Position numbers and translations under genes: made by a program
Shown: piece after piece, positions 34,830 to 43,242 of the stretch
How the letters are laid out: each line of letters starts with the position of its first letter
Numbering within the stretch: the first letter of the stretch is position 1
Assembly: GCA_015231175.1 (NCBI GenBank)
Contig: JADGBZ010000005.1
Coordinates: forward strand, 1 to 64,000
Source of the DNA: Magnetococcales bacterium
GTDB lineage: Bacteria; Pseudomonadota; Magnetococcia; Magnetococcales; DC0425bin3
DNA length: 64,000 nt
Reading direction: 5' to 3'
The notes under the pieces: generated by a model
Seen by the model: the letters and a program-made list of their open reading frames with translations, nothing else
Databases searched by the model: none
Told to the model about the DNA's origin: nothing

Positions 34830-35937
34830 GCCAGGCGCACAGGCGACATGCAGGGCGCGGGTCTTCGTGGTGGATGATACGGAAACCAACATTGACCTTC
34901 TCGTGGAGACCCTCGGCGAGGAGTACGACGTGGGCGTGGCCCTGGATGGTGTTTCCGCACTGGACGACATCGTTGCCAGCCATCCTGATCTGATACTGCT
35001 GGATGTCATGATGCCTGGCATGGACGGATACGAGGTGTGCCGCCGCCTGAAAAAAGATCCCCAATTAAAGGATATTCCTCTTATCTTCATCACGGCTCGC
35101 AACGAGGTTGACGACCAGACGCACGGCTTTGGCTTGGGAGCGGTTGATTTTATCACCAAACCCTTCTCCCCGCCCGTCGTGCAGGCTCGGGTGCGGACGC
35201 ATATTCAACTCAAGCGTGCCCGGGAAGCGTTGGCTGACCAGAACCGTATTCTGGAAGAGCGGGTCCGGGAGCGGACGTCCGACCTTCAGCGTCGAACAGA
35301 AGAATTGGCATCGACCCGCCTGGAGATCATCCGTCGCCTGGGCCGGGCGGCGGAGTTCAAGGACAATGAAACCGGGCTGCACGTCATTCGCATGAGCCAT
35401 TATTGCCGGACCATGGCGCCGCTTGCGGGCCTGTCTACGGAAGAGGCAGACCTGTTGTTTCAATCAGCCCCCATGCACGATATTGGCAAAATCGGCATTC
35501 CAGACCACATCCTGCTCAAACCGGAAGCCCTAACGTCGGGGGAGTTGCAAATCATGCGACGCCATCCGGAAATCGGGGCCGGCATTATCGGACAACATGA
35601 TTCGATTTTGTTGGAAACTGCCCGTCAGGTCGCTCTGACCCATCACGAAAAATGGAACGGATCGGGCTATCCCCGAGGCCTGGCAGGCCAGGATATTCCC
35701 ATGGTTGGCCGCATCACGGCTGTGGCCGATGTCTTCGATGCCCTGACCTCGATGCGCCCCTACAAGGCCCCCTGGTCGGTGGAGAAAACATTGGCTTGGA
35801 TGCAGGAAGAGAAAGGCCGCCATTTCGACCCATCGTTGATCGATCACTTCATGCAAATTCTTCCCGACATTTTACTGATCCACGAGAGATGGAAAGAGCG
35901 AGATCATTTCAATCCGGGGGAACTTGCCCGGATCTGA
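34822..35937 (+). CDS. REC/HD-GYP response regulator (c-di-GMP phosphodiesterase)
   Basis: 371 residues. The receiver domain (residues ~12-130) has the acceptor Asp in LILLDVMMPGMDG and the Lys in FITKPFSPP. A coiled-coil linker follows (~135-175), then an HD-GYP domain with HDIGKIGIPD, HHEKWNGSGYP and MVGRITAVADVFDAL. The HD metal ligands and the GYP signature (here as GSGYP) are intact, so c-di-GMP or pGpG hydrolysis is expected. Overlap with the upstream hybrid kinase gene implies that the kinase controls this output. It is the last gene before the transposon remnant. Confidence 0.93.
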   Translation: MNKPGAQATCRARVFVVDDTETNIDLLVETLGEEYDVGVALDGVSALDDIVASHPDLILLDVMMPGMDGYEVCRRLKKDPQLKDIPLIFITARNEVDDQTHGFGLGAVDFITKPFSPPVVQARVRTHIQLKRAREALADQNRILEERVRERTSDLQRRTEELASTRLEIIRRLGRAAEFKDNETGLHVIRMSHYCRTMAPLAGLSTEEADLLFQSAPMHDIGKIGIPDHILLKPEALTSGELQIMRRHPEIGAGIIGQHDSILLETARQVALTHHEKWNGSGYPRGLAGQDIPMVGRITAVADVFDALTSMRPYKAPWSVEKTLAWMQEEKGRHFDPSLIDHFMQILPDILLIHERWKERDHFNPGELARI

Positions 35938-36067
35938 GGGGGGTTCAGCCGCTAATGCTGCAAATTGTGTGAACCGTTGATCATTGAAACTCAAAGGCAT
36001 ACCCTCGCAGGAACGTGCGATTGTCCAAGGAAGGCATGCGGGGAGACACCCATGATACTGTTTCCGA

Positions 36068-36214
36068 GTAACTATTCATCACCCGCCAACGAATCGGGGT
36101 CCAGGGGGCTGGCTCCCTGGCAGGTCCAGGACGGAGTCCTGGTGGGGTTCGGGGCGAAGCCCTGACAAAGGCTTTCATGTCCAGGCTGTTTTTGAAAGGG
36201 TACTGAATAGTTAC
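36068..36214 (+). mobile_element. 147-bp MITE with 11-bp TIRs and 8-bp target duplication, copy 3
   Basis: Perfect terminal inverted repeats GTAACTATTCA (36068-36078) and TGAATAGTTAC (36204-36214) are flanked by direct repeats GTTTCCGA at 36060-36067 and 36215-36222. The interior has no coding capacity and can fold: CCAGGAC/GTCCTGG at 36126-36142 and GGGCGAAGCCC at 36152-36162. It is inserted in codons 5-6 of the IS1595 transposase gene. An active transposase for it is not in the window. Confidence 0.93.
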
Positions 36215-36808
36215 GTTTCCGATTACCCACCTGATGGATGAGAAAAAATGCTACGACCACCTCGTGGAGATCCTGCACCCGAAGGGCTTGAAGTGCCCGG
36301 AATGCCAAGCATCCCTGGACACGGTCAAGGTTCATCGGAGAGACCGCACGCCTCTCCTGTACTACCGGTGTTCCTGTGGTCGAGTTTTCAACGCATTCAC
36401 TGGAATGATTTGGCAAGGGACTCATCATCCATGCTCGATCGTCATCCGCATCCTGCAAGGAGTTGCGCAGGGTGTGCCGACGAGCCATCTGGCGAAAAAA
36501 CTGGAGATTGACCGGTCTCGTTTGCTGCAACGTCGCCACAGACTTCAACAACATGTGGCCGACACTCAGCCTGCTGATCCCCTCCTTGATCGTGTTGTGG
36601 AAGCTGATGAAATGTTTCAAAATACGGGGGAAAAAAGGTGTGCTGCACAAAGATAAGATGGATCCTCCCCGTGTCCGCGCAAACAAGGTTCGGGGCCATG
36701 GAACCTGGGACAAGGACCGTCCTCCGATACTCGGTATCGTTGGTCGTGAATCAGAACAGATCCGCCTCAGAGTGCTGCACAACACAGCCTGGCAGGATCT
36801 GAATCCGC

Positions 36809-36903
36809 TCTTGCTGAAGGCCACCAGACCCGGTACGACCGTGAACACAGACGATTCTTGCTGAAGGCCACCAGACCCGGTACGACCGTGAACACAGACG
36901 ATT
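36809..36903 (+). repeat. 47-bp perfect tandem duplication inside the transposase pseudogene
   Basis: Copies 36809-36855 and 36856-36902 are identical, with one further shared base at 36903. Because 47 is not a multiple of three, the event moves the reading frame and splits the DDE domain after VNTDD. Removing one copy joins VNTDD to WSRYLPL in the expected frame. Confidence 0.95.
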
Positions 36904-37192
36904 GGTCCAGATATCTTCCCCTGTCGAGCCATGGGAGGCCCCATGTGACCGTTTGCCACTCTCTCAAAAACCCTGTGTGGGCACGAGACATGGATGGAGA
37001 CGGCATCCGCGAGGTCCACAATAACACCATAGAGGGTACATGGACCGGACTCCGGAACTTTCTGCGCCCGTTTCGTGGTGTCAACAAGGTCTACCTCCAA
37101 CAGTACGTGGCCATGCATGAATGGGCACACAACCTCAAAAAAATGACGTTGGAATTCCTGAGGATTCTATGCGGCGTCACACAATTTGAAAC

Positions 37193-37582
37193 ATGAGCGA
37201 GGATCGCAATGTCTGGCATATCACGGAGAATACCGGTAAACTGGCGGTATGGGGTGTCAACTATCTCATCGCCAATTTATTCTGGAGTCTGCCGGCCTTC
37301 TCTGACGACCGGGTCTACCCGGTGGACATCTCCTCCAGCAAGCGGATGATGGACCTTTTTGGGAAGACCATTCACCCCCCTCACGTCATCGACCAGGAGA
37401 GAATCGGGACGGTGGTCGTCGGCATTCCTGTTTATTCCAGTGAGATCGCCAGCCGCATCCGCTCCCATTACCCGCACGTCGAAAGAATCCCGGATGTCTG
37501 TAACCTGATGGATCCTGATTTGAAGTTGCCTTCGGCTGTGGTCCCACCGGTCGAAACTGCTGGCACACGGTTGCAGGAGTGA
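37193..37582 (+). pseudogene. Probable 5'-truncated gene fragment, Rossmann-like (methyltransferase C-terminal domain?)
   Basis: 129 codons starting at an ATG that overlaps the transposase stop. The sequence looks like real protein: GKLAVWGVNYLIANLFWSL, then DDRVYPVDISSSKRMMDLFG and a Rossmann-like IGTVVVGIPVYSSEIASRI. It resembles the C-terminal nucleotide-binding domain that follows the SAM-binding domain in C-methyltransferase-type proteins, but this is a tentative match. The expected N-terminal part is absent and the gene begins exactly at the IS, so it is most simply explained as a host gene whose 5' part was lost when the IS inserted or rearranged. The radical SAM gene follows closely and may have been its operon partner. 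Confidence 0.5.
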
Positions 37583-37654
37583 GAAGCAAAGGAAGGGAAC
37601 GATGTGCGGGCATTCGCTTGGTTTGCGCCTAAGTCGTCAAAGGACACGATTTTC

Positions 37655-39253
37655 ATGAAAATCCTCTTCGTCCGCAACTCCTGTCTGCTGATGTCCCATT
37701 CGCAATTGAGCTACGGATTGGGCGTCATCGCGACCATGGCCCATCAGGGGGGGCATACGGTCCAGGTTCTTGATAATAACACCCATTATCGTTTCTTCGA
37801 GATGAAGGATGTCGAAAAACGCATCCGTTCCTTCCTCCCGGATGTGTTGGCCTACAGCATCACCATGCATAATGCATTCGAGACCTATCGTCAGGTCAGT
37901 CACTTCAGGAAGCTCTTTCCCGGCATGATCATCATCGCCGGTGGCATCCACATGCGCCACTGTACCATGGAGGCCCTGCAGCATGGGATTCACGCCGTGG
38001 TCGAGCAGGAGGGCGAACTGGTCATTCTGCCCCTGCTTGCCCACTTGACGGGCCGCACCCCGGAAACTTTTGTCAGCGGACTGGAGTCTGTTGCCGGGGT
38101 TTCGTTCGTGCGCCGTGATGGTACTTTTCACCGGGCTACCGAGTTCCCTGCCCTGGAGGATCTGGACGCCGTTCCGATCGTCGATTACGACCTGTTCAAC
38201 CTGTCGGACTACATCAAGACTGGTCGGGAGGTCGGCAACTTTTACATCAACGGTCAGAGGGGATGTCCCTTCAAATGTACTTTTTGTGCCGATGAGGTCC
38301 AGCTTGCCGACAAGCGCAGCGCATCAGGGGAGTGGATGTTCAACAACGTTGCTGCCCTTTATCAAAAATATGGGGTCCGCTATATCCTGTTGGCGGATAA
38401 CAACATCACACTCCACCAGGACCGACTGATCGACTTCTGCAACCGGATGATCGAATCGGGATTGAACGAGAAGGTGACCTTCTCCAGCCAGACCACCACT
38501 CGTTTCAAGCTGAGTGATGAACTGGTTGCCTTGATGAAACGAGCCGGGTTTGTCCGCATCAACTTTGGCCTGGAACGCCTGACGCCCTTTGCCCTCGCCT
38601 CGATCAAGAAAGTCCAGCATCTGGATAACGTCCACCGTGTGCTCTCCCTGGTGGCCAAGCATGGAATCCAACCATCGATTTTCGTCATGATCGGCTTCCC
38701 CTTCGATAATAAAAATCTGATCGAAGAGGAAAGGCAACTCTTTCTTGACATCACCCGCTATACCAAGCGCTTGTTCATTTCAATCCTGGCCCCTGCGCCC
38801 GGTACTGCCTACTATGATGACAATCCCGGGATCAAGGAATGGTATCTGGATGAGAAGGAGTATCTGATGCTCCGGGCGCATTTTACCAACGTTCTTGATA
38901 TGCATACATTTCATACCATCAAGAAAAATTTTTTTGGCCTTCCCCCCGAGACCACGGCAAGCATAGAGGAGTTTTACAATTTTTTCAAAAAGTATTGCTA
39001 CGGATCCTTCATTGTCCGACCGAGTATCCTGACAATGATCATGATATGGCTGGATTTCGGTCTGGCACGTGTTTCCCAAGGGCTGTTTATGGTCTCACCA
39101 GCGCTGGAGTTTGCCATATTCAAACGGATCCGCGGGCTGCGCTACTACTTTGGAACCCTCTTCTTCTCGGCCAACATGGAGAGACCTGAAGCCGGCAGTC
39201 CAGAGGATACGTCCTCCACGGCTTTCCCCTCGTCCACGACGCAGGCGGATTGA
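37655..39253 (+). CDS. B12-binding-domain radical SAM protein
   Basis: 532 residues from ATG 37655, with AAAGGA about 10 bp upstream. The N-terminal ~130 residues are a cobalamin-binding Rossmann-like domain (MKILFVRNSC, IIIAGGIHMRH, AVVEQEGE). The radical SAM core begins with the 4Fe-4S motif CPFKCTFC (~residue 205), followed by LLADNNITLHQDRL and INFGLERLTP. The C-terminal region has amphipathic or membrane-associated segments. Class B/BchE-like members modify lipids, antibiotics, nucleosides or cell-surface molecules; the substrate is unknown. The last ~17 codons (DTSSTAFPSST) lie in a 62-bp tandem duplication, so the natural C-terminus may have been altered. Confidence 0.88.
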   Translation: MKILFVRNSCLLMSHSQLSYGLGVIATMAHQGGHTVQVLDNNTHYRFFEMKDVEKRIRSFLPDVLAYSITMHNAFETYRQVSHFRKLFPGMIIIAGGIHMRHCTMEALQHGIHAVVEQEGELVILPLLAHLTGRTPETFVSGLESVAGVSFVRRDGTFHRATEFPALEDLDAVPIVDYDLFNLSDYIKTGREVGNFYINGQRGCPFKCTFCADEVQLADKRSASGEWMFNNVAALYQKYGVRYILLADNNITLHQDRLIDFCNRMIESGLNEKVTFSSQTTTRFKLSDELVALMKRAGFVRINFGLERLTPFALASIKKVQHLDNVHRVLSLVAKHGIQPSIFVMIGFPFDNKNLIEEERQLFLDITRYTKRLFISILAPAPGTAYYDDNPGIKEWYLDEKEYLMLRAHFTNVLDMHTFHTIKKNFFGLPPETTASIEEFYNFFKKYCYGSFIVRPSILTMIMIWLDFGLARVSQGLFMVSPALEFAIFKRIRGLRYYFGTLFFSANMERPEAGSPEDTSSTAFPSSTTQAD

Positions 39254-39327
39254 TCGGCGTACACAAGGATACGTCCTCCACGGCTTTCCCCTCGTCCACG
39301 ACGCAGGCGGATTGATCGGCGTACACA
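39204..39327 (+). repeat. 62-bp perfect tandem duplication at the 3' end of the radical SAM gene
   Basis: Copies 39204-39265 and 39266-39327 are identical. The radical SAM stop codon is in copy 1, so copy 2 is non-coding spacer. The next ~90 bp up to the convergent membrane-protein gene show no gene or clear terminator. Confidence 0.95.
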
Positions 39328-39418
39328 CCACCCGTCACGAGATGCTTTAGCGGATCCTTCCAGCTTGTTGCCTGCACGGCTGATTTCGCTACGTCATGAC
39401 GAGGCCGCAAGGCCCAAT

Positions 39419-41221
39419 TCACTCTCCGGTTTTTGGGTTCTCTTTCCGAAGGTAGAGCACCCAAAGGTCCGATTTGGCCGTGAGTTGAAAGTGGTTCTCG
39501 ACGTAGGCAAGCAGCTTTTTCCATTCACCCCAGAGAGAGAGGGGGGGGGCGTTCAGAGGGACGTTGGGAACCAGTACGGTATTAGCGTGGGCGAGAATGA
39601 CATTGGGGTCGTACTTGGGGCTGTCATCGCCGTTGGCGACTCCGGAATCGACGGTCCAGGTAGGGGCATGGAGTGGCCGGGGTAGCCCCAGGGGAAAACT
39701 GACGACATCCAAGGGGGTGAAGGGAAAGATTCTGGTTTCCGGCTTGATATGGCCTCGCATGATGTTGATGGCATCGCTGATGACGAGATGGATGTTTCTT
39801 CCCTCCAGCCATTTTCCCCATATTTCGGCGACATCAAAGGATTTCGGGTCTATATTTTTCCTTGAATCAAGGAAATACATATCCTGAAGGCGTTTTGTGT
39901 TGACGAGGAAAGCTTGTTCGGTGCCCTTTCGGAGGGCCATTTTATTATGATAGGCCGAGTGGATGTGCAAAAATATGTTGCCGACCAATGTCAAGCAGAC
40001 CACGGCCACCAGGGCTTGGATCAACAGCCGGTGACGTTTCCGCAGCGCGGAGCGATCGACGGGGCCGTCAGACCGGAGGGACTCTCCTGGATCGGAACAG
40101 ACAATAGCTAAAAAAATCAGGAAGATTCTGGCATCCCCGGCATTCAAGGCGGCGACACCGATGCCGATGGGCAGGCCGATGATGCCCGTCCAGATCCGAT
40201 CATCGAACCCCAACCGACTGAGCCAGAACTCCTTTCTGGTTCTGTTGTTAAGTAGAAGTGACTGAAAGAGTACAATGAGGACCAGGGTAACATAGGGGAA
40301 GCTCGTTCGGACCTCACCGACGACATCACGAATCTTGGTTAAATAAACTGCATGACCCCCAACATAGCCCGATGTCTCATTGAAGTTTCTGAGATAGGCA
40401 TTGATGAAATCCAGGTACGAAAAACCAAAGCAGGAGGCGACGACGATTGCAATTGCAGTGATACCAAACGTATAAAACAGGTGACCCCATTGTTTACGAA
40501 GAATTGCGCCGATGACAACAACTGATGCTCCTGTAAATGCAAAGTTGGCTTTCATAAAGATCATGCAGCCGAATAATAAGCCTCCAATGACATATTCAGG
40601 TTCTGCTCGTGTCATGGCTGCCCTTTTTCTAGGAAAAATATGCAGCAGAAACGCTAAACAGAGAAATGACCAACCAATCTTATTGTATTGCATGGCGTAG
40701 GAGTAAGCGTCATGTTCCCGATAACCAAGCATCCAAAGGTCAACGCCAAAGTGGGCCAAGGGGACCAGACTGATCAGCATGGATACCAAAGCGGCCGACA
40801 TCAGGCCCAATCGGGAGATACTGATGTACCAACTGGCCAGAACCAGGAAGGGAAACAGGGCCAGAGGTCCGTAGGAAAGTCCTTTGCTTGTTCCACCCCC
40901 TAGCCATATCCCCAGGGCGGTAATCCAGGGCTGAAAGATTTGTGGACCAGTTACGATATGGTCCATGACTGGGTTTTGGCCGTTCAGGATCTCGTCCCCC
41001 ATGTTGAGCAGGTAAAACGAGTCGATTTTGAAGACCGCCTGGGGAACGGTACCCGTCAAATAGGAGGTATAACCCAAGCCCGTCAATAACAGGAGGAGGA
41101 GGAAAGCCGCAATGACGGCGTGGCTCTTGGAGTGGGAATTGACCAGCGAGTAGGCACGGGAGTAGAGAGGTGCAGAGTCCCGCGTACCGGCAGGGTCAGA
41201 TTGGCTTATGGTGTTTTCCAT
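39419..41221 (-). CDS. Polytopic membrane protein of unknown function (GT-C-like topology)
   Basis: 600 residues from ATG 41221 (MENTISQSDPAG); an ATG at 41257 would add 12. After a polar N-terminus there are about ten to twelve hydrophobic segments from residue ~35 to ~410, then a ~180-residue soluble C-terminal part (residues ~415-600) expected outside the membrane. The arrangement, including DSFYLLNMGDEILNGQNPVMDHIVTGPQI in the first loop, recalls GT-C glycosyltransferase or dolichol-mannosyltransferase-like proteins, but no diagnostic motif was confirmed. Base composition is more A+T-rich than neighbouring genes, a hint of separate origin. Convergent with the radical SAM gene; a joint role in surface glycan or lipid modification is only a guess. 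Confidence 0.75.
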   Translation of the reverse strand: MENTISQSDPAGTRDSAPLYSRAYSLVNSHSKSHAVIAAFLLLLLLTGLGYTSYLTGTVPQAVFKIDSFYLLNMGDEILNGQNPVMDHIVTGPQIFQPWITALGIWLGGGTSKGLSYGPLALFPFLVLASWYISISRLGLMSAALVSMLISLVPLAHFGVDLWMLGYREHDAYSYAMQYNKIGWSFLCLAFLLHIFPRKRAAMTRAEPEYVIGGLLFGCMIFMKANFAFTGASVVVIGAILRKQWGHLFYTFGITAIAIVVASCFGFSYLDFINAYLRNFNETSGYVGGHAVYLTKIRDVVGEVRTSFPYVTLVLIVLFQSLLLNNRTRKEFWLSRLGFDDRIWTGIIGLPIGIGVAALNAGDARIFLIFLAIVCSDPGESLRSDGPVDRSALRKRHRLLIQALVAVVCLTLVGNIFLHIHSAYHNKMALRKGTEQAFLVNTKRLQDMYFLDSRKNIDPKSFDVAEIWGKWLEGRNIHLVISDAINIMRGHIKPETRIFPFTPLDVVSFPLGLPRPLHAPTWTVDSGVANGDDSPKYDPNVILAHANTVLVPNVPLNAPPLSLWGEWKKLLAYVENHFQLTAKSDLWVLYLRKENPKTGE

Positions 41222-41535
41222 TTTGATCTTTCTGATAGCCGGGGACATGCGCACCAACCTGAACTGTTCGGGGGACTATCGACGAAAGGGGGGCGATGAA
41301 AGGAGGCGAAGGCAGCTATGGTCGGGGCATCAAGTGATCAAAAGGCACGTCCAAAGGCTAACCGCCTGGGCGTGGCCTGTCAAGGAGTCCCAGGGTGGAT
41401 GCTGGACGGGACGGGGGAATCGGCCCGGTTGGGTGTCCCGGGGTGGTTATCGGATGGGCCGGAGAAAAGGGCCCGGGTTCAGGTGACGTTGCACTACCTG
41501 GGGCGGCTTGCCGGGCGGTGAGAGATGGTATTGTA
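41222..41535. other. Intergenic region without recognised gene
   Basis: About 314 bp between two minus-strand genes. The sequence holds GC-rich, G-rich tracts such as CCCGGTTGGGTGTCCCGGGG (about 41426-41445) that resemble phrases in the 7355-7428 spacer. The minus-strand promoter of the membrane-protein gene should be at its left end. No convincing open frame, hairpin with T-run or repeat boundary was found. Confidence 0.4.
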
Positions 41536-43197
41536 TTACTCATCAACAAAAAAGAGGCTTGATGCCGAGGGAATGGCATGGACAACCAGGGGTTCCGTGC
41601 GTCCCCGGATGGAGATTTCCGATATTTGGGAAGGTTCCGGGGAGATATGGGCCTGTTGGGCGACCAGATCGGAGATGACCAATTGGACGCCCAACTCCTT
41701 GGTCACCCCTTCCAGGCGGCTGGCGGTGTTCACGGTATCCCCCAGGGCAGTCAGGTGGCGGGTGGTACCATAGCCCATTTCGCCGAGAATGACGTGACCG
41801 GCGTGGATGCCGATACCGACTCGCAGGGGCATGTCGAGTTCATGCTGGAGCTGCTCGTTCAGCATCGCCAGGCCGGCATCAACACGTTGGGCGCACTGCA
41901 CCGCAGCCCGGCATCCGGTTGCCATGTCCGACTCGATGCCAAAGAGGGCCATCACTCCGTCGCCGATAAACTTGTCCAGATAGCCACCGGACGCCTCGAC
42001 GGATTTTCCCATCAATTTGAAGTATTGGTTCAAAATGAAAACGACATCGAACGGCAGCCGATTTTCGGCCATGGTGGTGAATCCGCGCAGATCCGCAAAA
42101 AGAATGGCGATTTCTGACTCACGGCCAAATTTGTGACCAGAGTCGGGAAGTCCGTCGTGTATGGTGGCGGATGGAGGGAGTTGGGGGGTCACTTCAAGAT
42201 TGATGCTGGGCCGGATCTGGCAGGCCAGACGGATCGAATCCGGAGCGCCGACCCGCTGCAAAACGTGCCGCTCGACGGGGTTGGGTGGTGGCAAATGCTC
42301 TCCGCCCTGACCGACGCGAACCCGGCAAACACTGCAACGACCACGCCCGCCACAAATGGAGGCATGGGAAATGCCCTCACTCTGGATAACCTCGAGAACC
42401 GAAGCGCCGGAGGGTATATTCAAAATAAAATTGTCCCGATAGAAAAGTTTGGGAGCGGTTCCCTGCATCAGGATGTGTAGACGAATTTTACGGATCAGCA
42501 GAAGAAGAAGCAGAAGCCCCAGATATCCCATGGTCAAACCTTCGCCATATTCGTGGACCCATGCGGCCATTTTGGGCGTAAAGCGGGCCTCGTCCATGAT
42601 TTTCTGGACCACATGGGGTTGCTGGTCAGGATGAGGGGAACGCACGCCGGCGGCGATATATCCTGCCAGCGTAAGGGAGGGGATCAGGAAGGCAAGGACG
42701 AGGAGGGAAGTTCGCCAACGGTTGAACCAGGATTGATGTCCCTGCCATTGACGGAAGCCCAGAACGGCATGGATCCAGACCAAAGTGAAACCGATGCCCA
42801 GCTTGATGCCCTGCCCGGGTTCCATTTTCCAGACGGCTGTGAGGACAAACTCGCGGGTCGCGTGATAGGAGCTGGTGCGGCTCAATACCAGGTTGGCCAG
42901 CAGGTGATCCAGAAGAAATAACGGGATCAGGATCCCCAATCCCATTTGCCAGAGTTGCCAATGGGGCATGCGAAAGTTGCGGCGACGGACAAGAGTCCAC
43001 AGGGCCAAGGTGGGGTGGAGGAGCAACGCCAGAATCAACAACAAGGAAGCGGGTGGCGGATCCCAGAGTTCAGTCAAAAACTCGCCGCCATGGTTGGCGA
43101 CCGGTATGGAGAAGATCCCGAGGGTGTGTTCCAGGAAATGCATCAGAACGAAAATCAGCAACACCACGCCGCTATAAAGGCGCAACTGCTCCATCAT
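41536..43197 (-). CDS. Class III adenylate cyclase with cytochrome-b-like membrane anchor and 2Fe-2S domain
   Basis: 553 residues. Six or so membrane helices (residues ~5-240) contain recurring histidines (LMHFLEHTLG, LLLHPTLALW, LFLLDHLLANL, LVWIHAVLG), resembling heme-b-binding SdhC/FrdC-type anchors of some bacterial cyclases. A plant-type ferredoxin domain follows (~260-345) with ligands in CGGRGRCSVC and a last Cys in RLACQI. The C-terminal class III catalytic domain (~365-540) has IAILFADLRGFTTM and KFIGDGVMALFG metal Asp residues and LTALGDTVNTASRLE. It is predicted to make cAMP under control of quinone/membrane redox state via heme and Fe-S. It sits 45 bp downstream of the gamma-carbonic anhydrase gene. 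Confidence 0.88.
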   Translation of the reverse strand: MMEQLRLYSGVVLLIFVLMHFLEHTLGIFSIPVANHGGEFLTELWDPPPASLLLILALLLHPTLALWTLVRRRNFRMPHWQLWQMGLGILIPLFLLDHLLANLVLSRTSSYHATREFVLTAVWKMEPGQGIKLGIGFTLVWIHAVLGFRQWQGHQSWFNRWRTSLLVLAFLIPSLTLAGYIAAGVRSPHPDQQPHVVQKIMDEARFTPKMAAWVHEYGEGLTMGYLGLLLLLLLIRKIRLHILMQGTAPKLFYRDNFILNIPSGASVLEVIQSEGISHASICGGRGRCSVCRVRVGQGGEHLPPPNPVERHVLQRVGAPDSIRLACQIRPSINLEVTPQLPPSATIHDGLPDSGHKFGRESEIAILFADLRGFTTMAENRLPFDVVFILNQYFKLMGKSVEASGGYLDKFIGDGVMALFGIESDMATGCRAAVQCAQRVDAGLAMLNEQLQHELDMPLRVGIGIHAGHVILGEMGYGTTRHLTALGDTVNTASRLEGVTKELGVQLVISDLVAQQAHISPEPSQISEISIRGRTEPLVVHAIPSASSLFFVDE

Positions 43198-43242
43198 GGT
43201 GTTACCCCACTATTTTCCGGTGGTTATGCAGCACCTCACCTT

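Larger units (their letters stand above)
36052..37196 (+). pseudogene. IS1595-family transposase, disrupted three times
   Basis: Reading ATG 36052 (GGGGAG upstream) through 36067, skipping the MITE and one target-duplication copy, then continuing from 36223 gives MILFPITHLMDEKKCYDHL in one frame. A zinc-ribbon (CPECQ...YRCSCG) and an ISXO2-type DDE domain follow, with VEADEMF, TVNTDDWSRY and HNNTIEGTW. Lesions: the MITE at 36068-36214; a frame change near 36630-36640 in a GGGGGAAAAAA run, between EADEMFQNTG and KKGVLHKDKM; and a 47-bp tandem duplication at 36809-36903 that shifts frame again. A functional protein cannot be made. Terminal repeats of the IS itself were not found, so its outer limits are unknown. 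Confidence 0.88.

Noticed and set aside
36600-36660. Programmed ribosomal frameshift in the transposase gene
   Set aside because: The needed shift is to the +1 frame rather than -1, and the gene has two other inactivating lesions, so mutation is more likely.
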